Shown: positions 36,754 to 45,871, counted from the stretch's first letter. The stretch is DNA of 64,000 nucleotides from Lunatibacter salilacus (GCF_009797935.1 NZ_VOLC01000013.1:62001-126000), one strand, 5' to 3'. Translations and numbers: made by a program. Notes: generated by a model from the sequence alone, not told the origin.

Positions 36754-38669
36754 TCCGTTTTAATTTTTATTTTCCCATCACCTTCGGTGAAAATCACTTC
36801 TTCATCTTCCATCGTACGAAGCACTTCGGCAGCCTCCATATCCTGGGATAGTCCGGCCGCATTTAGAAGGTTCATCAAGGAAAACGCATTACCCCCAGCT
36901 AAAGTTTTAAGTATTTTATTCCGGATGGCAGTATGACGTTCAAATTGGTGCCCTGCTTTTTTCATTTCGAGGCACACGTCACAGGTCCCACATAGGATAT
37001 CACTTTCTTCTCCAAAATAGTCCAACACCTGCAAATTGCGGCAACGCCTGTTGTTTTCCACATAATCGACCATGGCCTTTGCCTTGCTAATGGCTAAGGT
37101 TCTCCTTCGTTGAATCCGCTGCTGATCCAATGGAAGCTTGCCCGCATCGTATCGGGGAGTAAGAAAAGTGACTTGCGGCGTATCCTTTCTGGGATGGTAG
37201 GCCATCACCTCCAACTCATCTAGCTGACGAAGCAGCTTAACTAGTTCAGACTCCGGAATTGAGAGGCTTTTAGCCAGTCGGGATTCCTGAATTTTAACGT
37301 AAACTGCAAAAAGCTCCCCCCCGTGCATGCGCAAAAGTAGTTTTATAAGTGGATCCAACCTTACATATTGAACTTGGGTTTCATACAATTGTGTGGGATT
37401 GACCAAAATATGCAAGGTAGATGGGGTATGGATACTTTCACTCAGAAGTAATAGGGACTCCTCCTCCATCACCTTCATGGCATTGTAGGTCAGTAGCGGA
37501 TCCAATTCATAAGTCTGCGTAAATGCATGCATATCAAAGTCAAAACTACTCATCTGACTGCTTCCCACGGCCAAACGATAATTGTTGGCCAGGCACTGAT
37601 ACACCTTTTTGATCCACTCCGTAGGGGGATACGCCTTCTCCGCCCGCTGCTTCAGGGTAATCAGATCAAATGGCTGCGCAATCAACACTGCAAACGCCCT
37701 TTTTCCGTCCCGGCCTGCCCTACCAGCTTCCTGATAGTAGTTTTCAAGGTTTTCCGGCAAGTCGGTGTGAATGACCACTCTTACATCGGGTTTATCTATC
37801 CCCATGCCAAACGCATTGGTTGCTACCATGACACGTACTTTGCTATCGATCCAATCCGACTGCCGCTGAACACGCAGTTCCGGGGACAAGCCCGCATGAT
37901 AATAGGTCGCCGAGATCTTCAATTGGTTAAGTTGGTCTGCGATTTCTTTTGTTCCCTTTCTGTTACGGGCGTAGATGATCGCTGTCCCAGGCACTTTGCT
38001 AAGAATGTCAAGTGCTTTTTCGAATTTGTTTTCCGCCTGCCGGACCACAAAAGAAAGGTTGGCCCGGGTGAATGACTGGATAAAAACCTTGGGGGTAGAG
38101 AGCTGGAGCTTTTCAATGATATCCTTCCTTACTTCCAAGGTTGCAGAGGCTGTGAGTGCAATGAAAGGCACATTGGGATGAATTTCCCGCAAGGCGGCAA
38201 TCTCCAGATAAGGCGGCCGAAAATCGTATCCCCACTGGGAAATGCAGTGGGCTTCATCCACGGCAATAAGAGAAACAGGCATTCGCCGAAATCTAGCCAG
38301 AAACAATTCAGTTTTTAATCTTTCGGGAGATACATAGAGGAATTTAATATCCCCATATACACAATTATCCAAGAGCGTGTCAATTTCCCGCTGCCGCATT
38401 CCGGAATAAATCGCCACTGCCTTTACACCTTTCCGCTTGAGATTATCCACCTGATCCTTCATCAAAGCAATCAGCGGACTGACGACCAGGCAGATTCCAT
38501 CCATCATCAACGCAGGCACCTGAAAACAGATGGATTTTCCGCCTCCTGTGGGCAGCAGGGCCAAAGTATCCTGTCCATTAGCCACTGAAAGGACAATTTC
38601 CTCCTGCAGCGGCCTAAAGTCCTGATAGCCGAAAACTTGCTTTAAAACATCTAATGCCTTGCTTTTCAA
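36750..38669 (-). CDS. recQ: ATP-dependent DNA helicase RecQ
   Basis: A 3'-5' superfamily 2 helicase for recombination and fork repair. The 639-residue protein has Walker A LLPTGGGKSICFQVP, the DEAH box AVDEAHCISQWG, motif VI in YYQEAGRAGRDG, and a zinc module with four cysteines (RRCRNLQ ... CGTCDVC near 535-560). A short winged-helix-like tail follows, and no HRDC domain is seen, as in many Bacteroidota RecQ paralogues. The start is a TTG at 38669; no ATG fits better. It leads a unit with the hypothetical and Nudix genes. Confidence 0.93.
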   Translation of the reverse strand: MKSKALDVLKQVFGYQDFRPLQEEIVLSVANGQDTLALLPTGGGKSICFQVPALMMDGICLVVSPLIALMKDQVDNLKRKGVKAVAIYSGMRQREIDTLLDNCVYGDIKFLYVSPERLKTELFLARFRRMPVSLIAVDEAHCISQWGYDFRPPYLEIAALREIHPNVPFIALTASATLEVRKDIIEKLQLSTPKVFIQSFTRANLSFVVRQAENKFEKALDILSKVPGTAIIYARNRKGTKEIADQLNQLKISATYYHAGLSPELRVQRQSDWIDSKVRVMVATNAFGMGIDKPDVRVVIHTDLPENLENYYQEAGRAGRDGKRAFAVLIAQPFDLITLKQRAEKAYPPTEWIKKVYQCLANNYRLAVGSSQMSSFDFDMHAFTQTYELDPLLTYNAMKVMEEESLLLLSESIHTPSTLHILVNPTQLYETQVQYVRLDPLIKLLLRMHGGELFAVYVKIQESRLAKSLSIPESELVKLLRQLDELEVMAYHPRKDTPQVTFLTPRYDAGKLPLDQQRIQRRRTLAISKAKAMVDYVENNRRCRNLQVLDYFGEESDILCGTCDVCLEMKKAGHQFERHTAIRNKILKTLAGGNAFSLMNLLNAAGLSQDMEAAEVLRTMEDEEVIFTEGDGKIKIKTE

Positions 38670-38861
38670 TGGTTCTATAGAAAACGGGTAAGATTTGCAA
38701 ACGAAAAGTAACGGTCTTCCTGATTTTGCAATTTATTTTTTATCAAGATAGGTGACTATAATTCCAAACGCAAGTTTTAGAAATTACTTTGTAATATAGC
38801 AAAGCATAGCCGAAAGGATATTCCTAACCGGATTGTGAATCGAATTCCCTCGAGCCTGAAA

Positions 38862-40709
38862 TTATTCCATCGCTACAGATTGGTCTAGTATGCGGACTGC
38901 ACCCTTATCTGGCAGAAACACATACAGATCTTCATCAACCTCTCTCCACGCCAAAGGCTTGCCATTTATTATACCATGTTGTATGCGGTTTGGGGATATT
39001 TTATAGGAAACATCTGTTTCCGATACCCCATCGGTAAGGGAATAAAGTTGCCCTTTGAAAAAGTAGTCAACAGCTTTTCCCTTCCCTACATTATAAATTA
39101 CCAATTCTGTGGCATTCTGTCTTATATAAAAATCCCCCCACCTCATTCCAACTAATAAAATCGCAAAAGCCATACCGATATAGGCTACCTTTTTCATTCT
39201 ACTTTGAATAAGTAAGTAGATACATATTATAAATCCCCAGGTCAGCAGCATTTCCGTCCATCGGAAACTGAGGTTTTCCATCTTGGAAAATGGCAGGTAT
39301 TGTACTGAAAAAATAACAGCATTTACCCAGCTGATCAAATGGCTTAGAACTGTTCCCAATATAGAGGCTACCGGTTCTACAAAAGACAGAATTAAAAAAG
39401 GTATTCCACAAGCCATAATCACAAAGGCACCGGGAATAGCCACGACATTTGCCAGCATAAAATAGGTAGGAAATACATGAAAATAATGAACGGATAGCGG
39501 AAATGTGGCCAACTGCGCAGCGATACCTACGCTTGTTATTTGCCAGATGTAATCTACAATCTTGCTTTTTGGTGTCCACCAGCTTACGATAACTGGCTGA
39601 AAAAGCAGAATACCCAGTAAGGCAAGATAGGAAAGCTGGAAACCGACGGAAAACACAATAAAAGGATCATAAAGCACCAGAACCATAGCGGACAGGGCCA
39701 AGGGATTGAAAATCGAAGGGTTTCTTGACCTCATTTGTGCCAGGCCCATCAGTGTAAACATGGTGGCTGCCCGAAGGACTGACGGCGACATGCCGGTAAT
39801 CAGCGCATAGCTCCATATAATTCCAATCACTACCAATAAATAGGGAATACGTTTGTGCGGCGGCAGTTTTTGGGGCTTCCAGAAAAGCAGGAAAAACCCA
39901 TAAATAATACCAACGTGAAGACCCGAAACAGCCAATACGTGCATGGCTCCTGCTGTTGCATACGCCTCACTAACCTCATATTCGAGGCTACCTTTCTGCC
40001 CCAGCAGTAGGGCATTTGCAATTTGTTTGGATTGGGGGTTGGAAACAAACCGTTCAATAGTTTCTTCCAATTCGTGACGTAAAAGCACTACTTCCGAAGC
40101 TAAGTCCCAAGAAGTTCGCTCCCCAACCCTAATCAGGCCTTCGCGAATGAAATGGCGGTGATAAATCTGCTTCCTGGCCATGAATTGCGCATAATCGAAT
40201 TCATGTGGATTTTCAGGACCCGCAATTAGATCGGGCTTCCCGGGTATCCAATAGACCTCTCCTGGTGAAAGTGTGTTTTCCCCTGAATGATACACTAAAA
40301 TTTCTCCTTTGGCTGGGATAAATGAGGTGTCTTTTCGAACCGCAATTAAACGTACCCTGTTCGCAACGCTCCTTGCCTTTGGTTCATCCATTTCCCTTAC
40401 CTCGGCCAGATATCCCTCAAATTCCCCTTGAAAGAGTAGGTGCTGGGTATCCTTTTTCACGTCCTTCAAAAGCGAAAAGCTAATCCCAGCTAATGCCAAT
40501 ATTCCATAGGCAAGCAGGGGTAGCACTGACATGAAATACGATCCTTTTCCGCGCATATCACGAAATAAAAAAAAACTGTAGGCAATAAAGAGCACCACAC
40601 AGCCCACAAACCAGTGGCTATGGTCAAATATCCCGGCATAGGGATAAAGGGCTACACCCAGAAGAAAAAACAGGATGTACCTCAAAAAAGGAAACTCGTT
40701 GAACGGCAT
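38862..40709 (-). CDS. comEC: ComEC/Rec2-type DNA uptake channel, short form
   Basis: Inner-membrane protein of the ComEC family that would carry single-stranded DNA into the cytosol. The 615 residues include an N-terminal DUF4131-like domain with an OB-like part, then a polytopic Competence domain with the signature HVLAVSGLHVGIIYG near residue 260. The C-terminal metallo-beta-lactamase domain found in Bacillus ComEC is absent, as in many Bacteroidota. The ATG is only three bases from the T tract of a strong terminator belonging to the upstream gene, so expression depends on read-through or an unseen promoter. Confidence 0.9.
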   Translation of the reverse strand: MPFNEFPFLRYILFFLLGVALYPYAGIFDHSHWFVGCVVLFIAYSFFLFRDMRGKGSYFMSVLPLLAYGILALAGISFSLLKDVKKDTQHLLFQGEFEGYLAEVREMDEPKARSVANRVRLIAVRKDTSFIPAKGEILVYHSGENTLSPGEVYWIPGKPDLIAGPENPHEFDYAQFMARKQIYHRHFIREGLIRVGERTSWDLASEVVLLRHELEETIERFVSNPQSKQIANALLLGQKGSLEYEVSEAYATAGAMHVLAVSGLHVGIIYGFFLLFWKPQKLPPHKRIPYLLVVIGIIWSYALITGMSPSVLRAATMFTLMGLAQMRSRNPSIFNPLALSAMVLVLYDPFIVFSVGFQLSYLALLGILLFQPVIVSWWTPKSKIVDYIWQITSVGIAAQLATFPLSVHYFHVFPTYFMLANVVAIPGAFVIMACGIPFLILSFVEPVASILGTVLSHLISWVNAVIFSVQYLPFSKMENLSFRWTEMLLTWGFIICIYLLIQSRMKKVAYIGMAFAILLVGMRWGDFYIRQNATELVIYNVGKGKAVDYFFKGQLYSLTDGVSETDVSYKISPNRIQHGIINGKPLAWREVDEDLYVFLPDKGAVRILDQSVAME

Positions 40710-40712
40710 GAC

Positions 40713-40750
40713 AAAAAAAAATTTCCTACAATTTAACGATTGTAGGAAAT
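40713..40750 (-). terminator. Strong terminator of outer-membrane protein gene
   Basis: A perfect 12-bp stem (ATTTCCTACAAT 40721-40732 and complement 40739-40750) with a 6-base loop, then on the minus strand a run of eight to nine Ts (40721-40713). It ends 31 bases after the barrel gene stop and almost touches the comEC start. Confidence 0.9.
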
Positions 40751-40781
40751 ATGTCCAATACCTATTTAAGAAAATTTAGTT

Positions 40782-41339
40782 TTAGAATCTAAATCCGATG
40801 CTAAACCCTGCCTTAAATTCCACCGGCCTAAACCGTTGGGAAGCTTCCTCATTGAATCCGCGTCCAATATTTACATAAGGTCCTAAGGCAAATTTATCAT
40901 TGTGGACCCATTTGTATCCTCCACCCATTCCTATAATAAAGGTGTTTAATTCAGTTTCAATGGACTGACTGTTTTCGCCAACTTCCGTAAAAGTACCTGT
41001 ACGATACTTCACGAAGGGACTGACATAAAAACCGGATGGTCTATTGGGTGAGACAAAATAATAATTGAAACCCAATAAATAACTGGTAGCATCAAAAGAT
41101 CTCCCCTCCCTTTGGTCGGAAACATAAGCAAACCTGTCGAACAAATGTATCTCAGCGCCAATTGACTGATTCTGATCTATAAAATGTTCATAGCCCAGTT
41201 CCAAACTACCCAAAACAATAGTGTTCATGATATTAAACTTCACCTCATTTGATGGGATGGGATTAGCCGGTAATTCCTGAGCATTTACAGTTATTGTCAC
41301 ACATGATGCTAAAAGAAGAATAATACTGAGCTGTTTCAT
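40782..41339 (-). CDS. Outer-membrane beta-barrel protein (DUF3575-like)
   Basis: A 185-residue exported protein: signal peptide to about residue 20 (NAQELP cleavage area), then alternating beta strands with aromatic girdles (YEHFIDQNQSIGAEIHLF, FNYYFVSPN) ending in FSIGFRF, the C-terminal aromatic that the BAM complex recognises. It resembles DUF3575-type small barrels. Function unknown. It has its own strong terminator. Confidence 0.75.
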   Translation of the reverse strand: MKQLSIILLLASCVTITVNAQELPANPIPSNEVKFNIMNTIVLGSLELGYEHFIDQNQSIGAEIHLFDRFAYVSDQREGRSFDATSYLLGFNYYFVSPNRPSGFYVSPFVKYRTGTFTEVGENSQSIETELNTFIIGMGGGYKWVHNDKFALGPYVNIGRGFNEEASQRFRPVEFKAGFSIGFRF

Positions 41340-41409
41340 AAGAAAATATATTTAAATTAAAAAACCCCCCGCTGAGTTTCAACGGTTAGGAAGTTATACT
41401 GATACATTA

Positions 41410-41859
41410 CTAAACTCGTGCCGGAATAAGAAGTTTCATTTTGTAATGGGAAATATTACATTCCATAAAAAGATCTCCTTCTTTCTGGAAGCCGAATTTT
41501 TCGTACAGCCCCATTGCGGATACCTGCGCGTGAAGGTAGCAGGTATTTCCGTTGGAGTCTGGATGTTGTTGGATATCCGCCAACACAGCCTCCACTAAAG
41601 CCTGTCCTACTCCAATGCCCCGAAATTCCTTAAGTACGGCAAAACGCTCCAACTTAATGCCTTTGTCGGTAAAACGCCAACGAGCTGTTCCCGCTGGCAC
41701 TCCGTCTACCAATGCCTTAAAATGTCTTGCGGAAGTTTCGAATTCATCGTACTCCTCATCCGGATCCACTTCCTGCTCTTCTACAAATACAACTTCTCTA
41801 ATCCGGAAAATATCATCCAGATCAGATTGGCTTTCTACCGGAATTACTTCTATTGCCAT
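41410..41859 (-). CDS. GNAT family N-acetyltransferase
   Basis: An acetyl-CoA-dependent acyltransferase of about 149 residues, ElaA-like. The coenzyme A loop is RGIGVGQALVEA after the strand LERFAVLKEF, and the C-terminal GLYEKFGFQKEGD segment is typical. The frame starts at 41895 (MKNMKK...), but the ATG at 41859 (MAIEVIPVESQ) begins directly at the first strand and shortens the overlap with phoH from 74 to 38 bases; I prefer it. Substrate unknown. Confidence 0.82.
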   Translation of the reverse strand: MAIEVIPVESQSDLDDIFRIREVVFVEEQEVDPDEEYDEFETSARHFKALVDGVPAGTARWRFTDKGIKLERFAVLKEFRGIGVGQALVEAVLADIQQHPDSNGNTCYLHAQVSAMGLYEKFGFQKEGDLFMECNISHYKMKLLIPARV

Positions 41860-42820
41860 TGGCTGATTGGTCTGGTGTTTCTTCATGTTTTTCATAGGCG
41901 TCGATAATGGATTTGACCAAACGGTGACGGACTACGTCCTTGCCGGATAGCTGGACCACTCCTATGCCTTTTACGTCCTTTAATATTTTCAGCGATTCAC
42001 TTAGTCCTGACTTTTGCCGGGTTGGAAGATCCACTTGGGATTGATCTCCAGTGATGATCACCTTGGAGTTGGGACCCATCCGTGTGAGGAACATTTTGAT
42101 CTGCTGACTGGTGGTATTCTGGGCCTCGTCCAATAGGATAAATGCGTCATGAAGAGTTCTACCACGCATATAAGCTAAGGGAGCAATTTCGATGACGCGG
42201 GTTTCCTGGTAAAACTTCAGCTTTTCGGAAGGAACCATATCTCCTAACGCATCATAAATGGGCCGCAAGTAAGGATCCAGCTTTTCCTGCAGGTCACCGG
42301 GAAGAAACCCAAGGTTCTCCCCTGCCTCCACGGCTGGACGGGTGATGATAATCCTTTTCACCTCACGGTTTTTGAGCGCTCTGACTGCCAAGGCTACAGC
42401 GATATAGGTTTTGCCGCTTCCCGCAGGTCCCAAGGCGAAAACGAGGTCATTTTTAAAAGAAGACTCTACCAGTTTCTTTTGGTTGGCAGATTTCGGTTTG
42501 ATGACAATTCCCTTATTTCCATAAAGGATAACCTCATTCTTTACTTGCGGGGAATCCAAGGGAGTGTTTTCCAGCGAAATGTAATCCTTGACGTTTTCCG
42601 GCGTGATCTGACCAAATCGGCCAAAATGATCCAGCAGCATGTTGAGAATATCATTGATGCGCAATATTTCAGGTGCCTGACCTTTAATCCTTATTTCATT
42701 ACCCCGGGCTACAATTTTGCTCTGGGGAAAAGCAGACGCAATCTGACGTATATTTTCGTCGTCGGACCCCAAAAAGTCCAAAAGGGAAATATTTTCCAGA
42801 GTAATTACTTTTTCTACCAA
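41822..42820 (-). CDS. phoH: PhoH family ATPase
   Basis: A 332-residue cytosolic protein of the PhoH/YbeZ type. Walker A is GPAGSGKTYIAV and Walker B sits in DAFILLDEAQNTT, with the helicase-like ITGDQSQVDLP motif after it. PhoH proteins bind RNA and are linked to rRNA maturation and ribosome quality, usually beside ybeY, which is not here. It overlaps the GNAT gene downstream and has a -7 box upstream, head to head with the DUF62 gene. Confidence 0.93.
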   Translation of the reverse strand: MVEKVITLENISLLDFLGSDDENIRQIASAFPQSKIVARGNEIRIKGQAPEILRINDILNMLLDHFGRFGQITPENVKDYISLENTPLDSPQVKNEVILYGNKGIVIKPKSANQKKLVESSFKNDLVFALGPAGSGKTYIAVALAVRALKNREVKRIIITRPAVEAGENLGFLPGDLQEKLDPYLRPIYDALGDMVPSEKLKFYQETRVIEIAPLAYMRGRTLHDAFILLDEAQNTTSQQIKMFLTRMGPNSKVIITGDQSQVDLPTRQKSGLSESLKILKDVKGIGVVQLSGKDVVRHRLVKSIIDAYEKHEETPDQSANGNRSNSGRKPI

Positions 42821-42871
42821 TCCGATTTTTTTCTATTTGTGTATTACCTAAACTTACAAGGATAAAATTCC

Positions 42872-42879
42872 TATTTTTG
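42872..42879 (+). promoter_or_regulatory. -7 box TATTTTTG before the DUF62 gene
   Basis: TATTTTTG, a perfect TAnnTTTG match, 46 bases before the ATG at 42926. The opposing phoH box lies only 15 bases downstream, so the two promoters are interleaved. Confidence 0.5.
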
Positions 42880-42893
42880 TTTCACGCTTATCA

Positions 42894-42901
42894 CAAAAGT
42901 A
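42894..42901 (-). promoter_or_regulatory. -7 box TACTTTTG before phoH
   Basis: Minus-strand TACTTTTG, identical to the dcw and Abi_2 boxes, 73 bases before the phoH ATG. Transcription from here would run through the + strand -7 box at 42872-42879. Confidence 0.5.
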
Positions 42902-42925
42902 ATAATTTTTAATTTACTTGCTTCT

Positions 42926-43696
42926 ATGGCCCTCATAACATTCACATCTGATTTTGGAGAAAAGGACTTTTACGTCCCTGCGGTAAAAGCAAAGATGCTT
43001 TCCATTAACCCCCAGCTTGGTATCGTGGACATTTCCCATCAGATAGGCACCTACGATATCGCACATGCCGCGTTTGTACTCCGCGCGGTATATAACGAAT
43101 TCCCCAAAGGAACCGTACATCTTATCGCCATTAATAGTACGAGTAGTCAAACCGAAGGATTTATCGGCATCAAGCTTAACGAGCACATTTTCATAGGTCC
43201 AAACAACGGGGTAATGAGTATGTTATCCGACCAAGACCCGGGCATTATTGTTAAGTTTGGTGATATCCACATCAAGGCCAGTACATTTCCGGCTAAGGAT
43301 ATCTTGGCGCCTATTGCTGCCAAAGTTGCCAGCGGGGCTGCTATCCATGATTTTGGAGGTCCCCTTCAGCGCATCCGCAAAGTCATGCCCAGGCAGTTCA
43401 AAGCCAGCAAAAAGGGTATCGTGGGTTATGTGCTGCGGGTTGACAACTACGGAAACCTGATTACCAATATAACAAGGGAAGTATTCAACCAGCTTAACCC
43501 GGGCAAATTCAGGATAGAATTCAGCAGGGAAGTGATCGAGGAGTTGCAGACTTCCTACGACCAGGTTGAAGCTGGGGATTGCTTTGTGTTTTTCAACAGC
43601 CTAGATTTACTGGAAATTGGCATCAACCACGGCCACGGGGCAAATTTGTTAGGATTGAAATACGACAGTCCGGTGTATATCCATTTTGAAGTTTAA
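42926..43696 (+). CDS. SAM hydroxide adenosyltransferase (DUF62)
   Basis: A 256-residue cytosolic enzyme of the DUF62 family, homologous to fluorinases but hydrolysing S-adenosylmethionine to adenosine and methionine. Conserved segments: ITFTSDFGEKDFYVPAVKA with the SAM-binding Asp near residue 8, VDISHQIGTYDI, and the C-domain VDNYGNLITNI with the adenine-site Asn. Its physiological role is unsettled. Monocistronic. Confidence 0.93.
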   Translation: MALITFTSDFGEKDFYVPAVKAKMLSINPQLGIVDISHQIGTYDIAHAAFVLRAVYNEFPKGTVHLIAINSTSSQTEGFIGIKLNEHIFIGPNNGVMSMLSDQDPGIIVKFGDIHIKASTFPAKDILAPIAAKVASGAAIHDFGGPLQRIRKVMPRQFKASKKGIVGYVLRVDNYGNLITNITREVFNQLNPGKFRIEFSREVIEELQTSYDQVEAGDCFVFFNSLDLLEIGINHGHGANLLGLKYDSPVYIHFEV

Positions 43697-43805
43697 GCCC
43701 CTGGTTTTGAAACATCTACTTGGTCTAATGGGGTCAGGGATGTGATTGGAGGGTAAAGGAGGCGAAAATAATTCCAGAAAATTTAAAAGATGGGGGGTTA
43801 AAATT

Positions 43806-43837
43806 ATTGCTTGGGAAAAAAACATTGCCCATATTTG
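43806..43837 (+). promoter_or_regulatory. Promoter of tRNA-Leu
   Basis: ATTG at 43806-43809, a spacer of exactly 20 bases, then CATATTTG at 43830-43837, one mismatch from TAnnTTTG. The predicted start near 43844 is 27 bases before the mature tRNA. A 6-bp hairpin (CCCGTT 43841-43846 with AACGGG 43855-43860) lies in the leader. Confidence 0.5.
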
Positions 43838-43870
43838 CATCCCGTTCAGCAAGGAACGGGGAAATAAAAT

Positions 43871-43954
43871 GCCTTGGTGGCGGAATTGGTAGACGCGTTG
43901 GTCTCAAACACCAATGAGGTTACACTCGTGCCGGTTCGACTCCGGCCCAAGGTA
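43871..43954 (+). tRNA. tRNA-Leu (anticodon CAA)
   Basis: An 84-base class II tRNA. Acceptor arm GCCTTGG pairs with CCAAGGT before the discriminator A at 43954. The anticodon arm is TTGGT-CTCAAAC-ACCAA, giving anticodon CAA, which reads the leucine codon UUG. The D arm TGGCGGAATTGGTAGACGCG, a long variable arm, and the T arm CCGG-TTCGACT-CCGG complete the structure. CCA is not encoded. It marks the left edge of the accessory island. Confidence 0.97.
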
Positions 43955-43959
43955 CAGGA

Positions 43960-43995
43960 AACCCCCTCAGAAGAGATTTTGAGGGGGTTTTTCTG
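43960..43995 (+). terminator. Terminator of tRNA-Leu
   Basis: A 10-bp stem AACCCCCTCA (43960-43969) with TGAGGGGGTT (43980-43989), 10-base loop, followed by TTTCTGTTTTTT. It begins six bases after the tRNA. Confidence 0.85.
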
Positions 43996-43999
43996 TTTT

Positions 44000-44019
44000 T
44001 TGGCAAACTATTGGCAAAC
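44000..44019 (+). repeat. Tandem TTGGCAAAC repeat next to tRNA-Leu
   Basis: TTGGCAAAC occurs at 44000-44008 and again at 44011-44019, an 11-bp step, right after the tRNA terminator and at the boundary with the AT-rich island. Could be an integrase arm site or attachment remnant; no integrase is nearby. Confidence 0.45.
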
Positions 44020-44101
44020 CAAATAAAAAATGAATCTTGTTTTCAGCCATTATAAAGAATGTAAATTCCTTTTTTCGCCGTTAACCAGAAAATCAGACCC
44101 T

Positions 44102-44863
44102 TTATAATTTTAGTCTAAATGAAGGGTTTTTATTTCTTAAATGCTCTTTAGTAATTTCAAATTTTATTTTTTGAGCAATACCATCTAGACCTGGATAAAC
44201 TAATCCTTTATGAATTCCAAGAAAATATAATTCATCCAAAATATGCTTTCTATCCTTTCTTTCAATAATAATTTTTTCAAAAGTATTAAAAATTGAATTG
44301 TGTTCATTAAAAGGGATAAATGGCTCGCTTTTATCTGGAAAATCGTGTTTTGAAAAACATCCCATCTGATTTGTTACTCGTGGCGAAATATGATGCGGCA
44401 ACAAAATGCAATTACAAATTTCACTATTAATCCTACGGGCCATCAAAGTACTTTGAGGATGGCAGTTATTCGTTGAAACGACACCAAAACACCAAACATT
44501 GGCGTCCTTAGAATTCCAGTAATCTTCAACAGCAAAATATAAAGCAATTAACGGGCTTTCTGTCCAATCTAAAAGGCGTGTTGGCAAACCATGATGTTGG
44601 GCTAATGTTAACCATTCCTCATCGCTTTTTGGTGTGATTTTAAGATGAGGCAAACCTTCCCTTTTAAATGATTCCATCATATACTCTTCAACACCTCTCC
44701 AGTCGGAGTAAGTATCAGAAATATTTAGCCTAAACAGACCCGGAACCAATTTAAAACTGGAATCACCATGCCCTCTAAAGAACCATTGTGCGATATCTTG
44801 ATTGTCCAAATTCTGCACAAAACTTAAGAATTCAATTACATTAGTAATTCTACCTGTATTCAT
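44102..44863 (-). CDS. FRG domain protein
   Basis: A 253-residue cytosolic protein of the FRG family. The name motif is present as FFRGHGD at residues 28-34, followed by FKLVPGLFR, and the second conserved block AQHHGLPTRLLDWTESPL at about 88-105. FRG proteins are common in accessory and phage-defence regions, but the activity is not established. The gene is AT-rich compared with the core and sits just inside the tRNA-Leu border. Confidence 0.85.
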   Translation of the reverse strand: MNTGRITNVIEFLSFVQNLDNQDIAQWFFRGHGDSSFKLVPGLFRLNISDTYSDWRGVEEYMMESFKREGLPHLKITPKSDEEWLTLAQHHGLPTRLLDWTESPLIALYFAVEDYWNSKDANVWCFGVVSTNNCHPQSTLMARRINSEICNCILLPHHISPRVTNQMGCFSKHDFPDKSEPFIPFNEHNSIFNTFEKIIIERKDRKHILDELYFLGIHKGLVYPGLDGIAQKIKFEITKEHLRNKNPSFRLKL

Positions 44864-45034
44864 ATAAAGAGCAGATATTTTTCAAAAATTTTACAAATTG
44901 ATCGTTGAAAATTTTAATATAGAGAAAAGATCTTGCTTGAAATTAAATTGTCATAATAAAAGTGGGTTGTCATGCCGTAAATAAACACCGCTATCAATAG
45001 TCTTTCAGGATACGGAAACATCTGTTTTAATTAC

Positions 45035-45601
45035 TTAAAATTGATTCCAAAATTCGATACTTTGTTGGTCCATATCTAAATCATCGTTATAATGGCTCCA
45101 ATCGGTAGTGTGTTCAAAACAGTCTCTCGTTTCATAATCAGTGTCATCATTTAATTCATACTCAATAAAATTCCCATAATCTACAAATTTATTTTTGAAA
45201 TGCGAATCCACTACAACTTGAATATCTAATTTGGGATCTAAATCCAAAAAAGAAAGAATGTTTAATGGTTCTGCCACAGCATACTTCTCAGGATCAGAAA
45301 GCTGGTGTAAATAGGTACCTATACAAATCTCTCGATTTTGATTTCTCGAGGGGTAAATTCCTTTAAGTCCGTAGTCTTTCAATAAATATGCAATTAGAAA
45401 AACGTCTTGGAACCGACATTTTAAACTAAAAGACATTTCAAAAACACTTATCGATATATTACGGTAAGGACTCCAGGTTTGAAAGGGAATTCTATTTTTG
45501 GAAAAACGTTCACTTATAGGTGCGAAATCCGGAAGAATTTTATTTAAGCTCAGATTAAATGACTTTGGATCTAAAAGCTTATAAATTAATTGTTCATCCA
45601 T
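45035..45601 (-). CDS. Unknown protein in the accessory island
   Basis: A 188-residue soluble protein that I do not recognise. No membrane segment or signal; the C-terminal 40 residues are very acidic (ELNDDTDYETRDCFEHTTDW and on). The AT-rich base use matches the island. It is on the same strand as the FRG gene, 171 bases away. It may be part of the same defence-type cargo. Confidence 0.5.
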   Translation of the reverse strand: MDEQLIYKLLDPKSFNLSLNKILPDFAPISERFSKNRIPFQTWSPYRNISISVFEMSFSLKCRFQDVFLIAYLLKDYGLKGIYPSRNQNREICIGTYLHQLSDPEKYAVAEPLNILSFLDLDPKLDIQVVVDSHFKNKFVDYGNFIEYELNDDTDYETRDCFEHTTDWSHYNDDLDMDQQSIEFWNQF

Positions 45602-45684
45602 AGTTTAATAGTATTAAGTTGTTTTTGAAACCAAAATTGTTTTCAATTTAAAAAAAATATGAATTTAAACAAACAACAAGTGGA

Positions 45685-45822
45685 TCAAATCATTTTTTCA
45701 TAGCGAGATAAATCTAATTTTTGCGACAAGCTCATGAATTTCGTAAATATTCTCTTCACCATTTTCCCTTTAGAGGCTTTCAGCTCATCACTTATTCCGA
45801 GTAGTTTGCCTTTGGGATCCAT
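45685..45822 (-). pseudogene. Possible gene remnant, 45 codons
   Basis: From an ATG at 45822 the minus strand reads MDPKGKLLGISDELKASKGK and continues to a stop at 45685; the frame is open nine codons farther upstream, without a start. The composition is protein-like and lysine-rich, with clear helix periodicity, unlike chance frames in this AT-rich gap. It looks like the C-terminal end of a lost gene. I cannot assign a family. Confidence 0.3.
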
Positions 45823-45871
45823 TGGGAATTTCGATGGATCTTTTGTTTACGAAAAAACACAGGCCACAAGA

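Noticed and set aside
43649-43852. Minus-strand 67-residue frame before tRNA-Leu
   Set aside because: Runs through the tRNA promoter region and the end of the DUF62 gene, and shows no family features.
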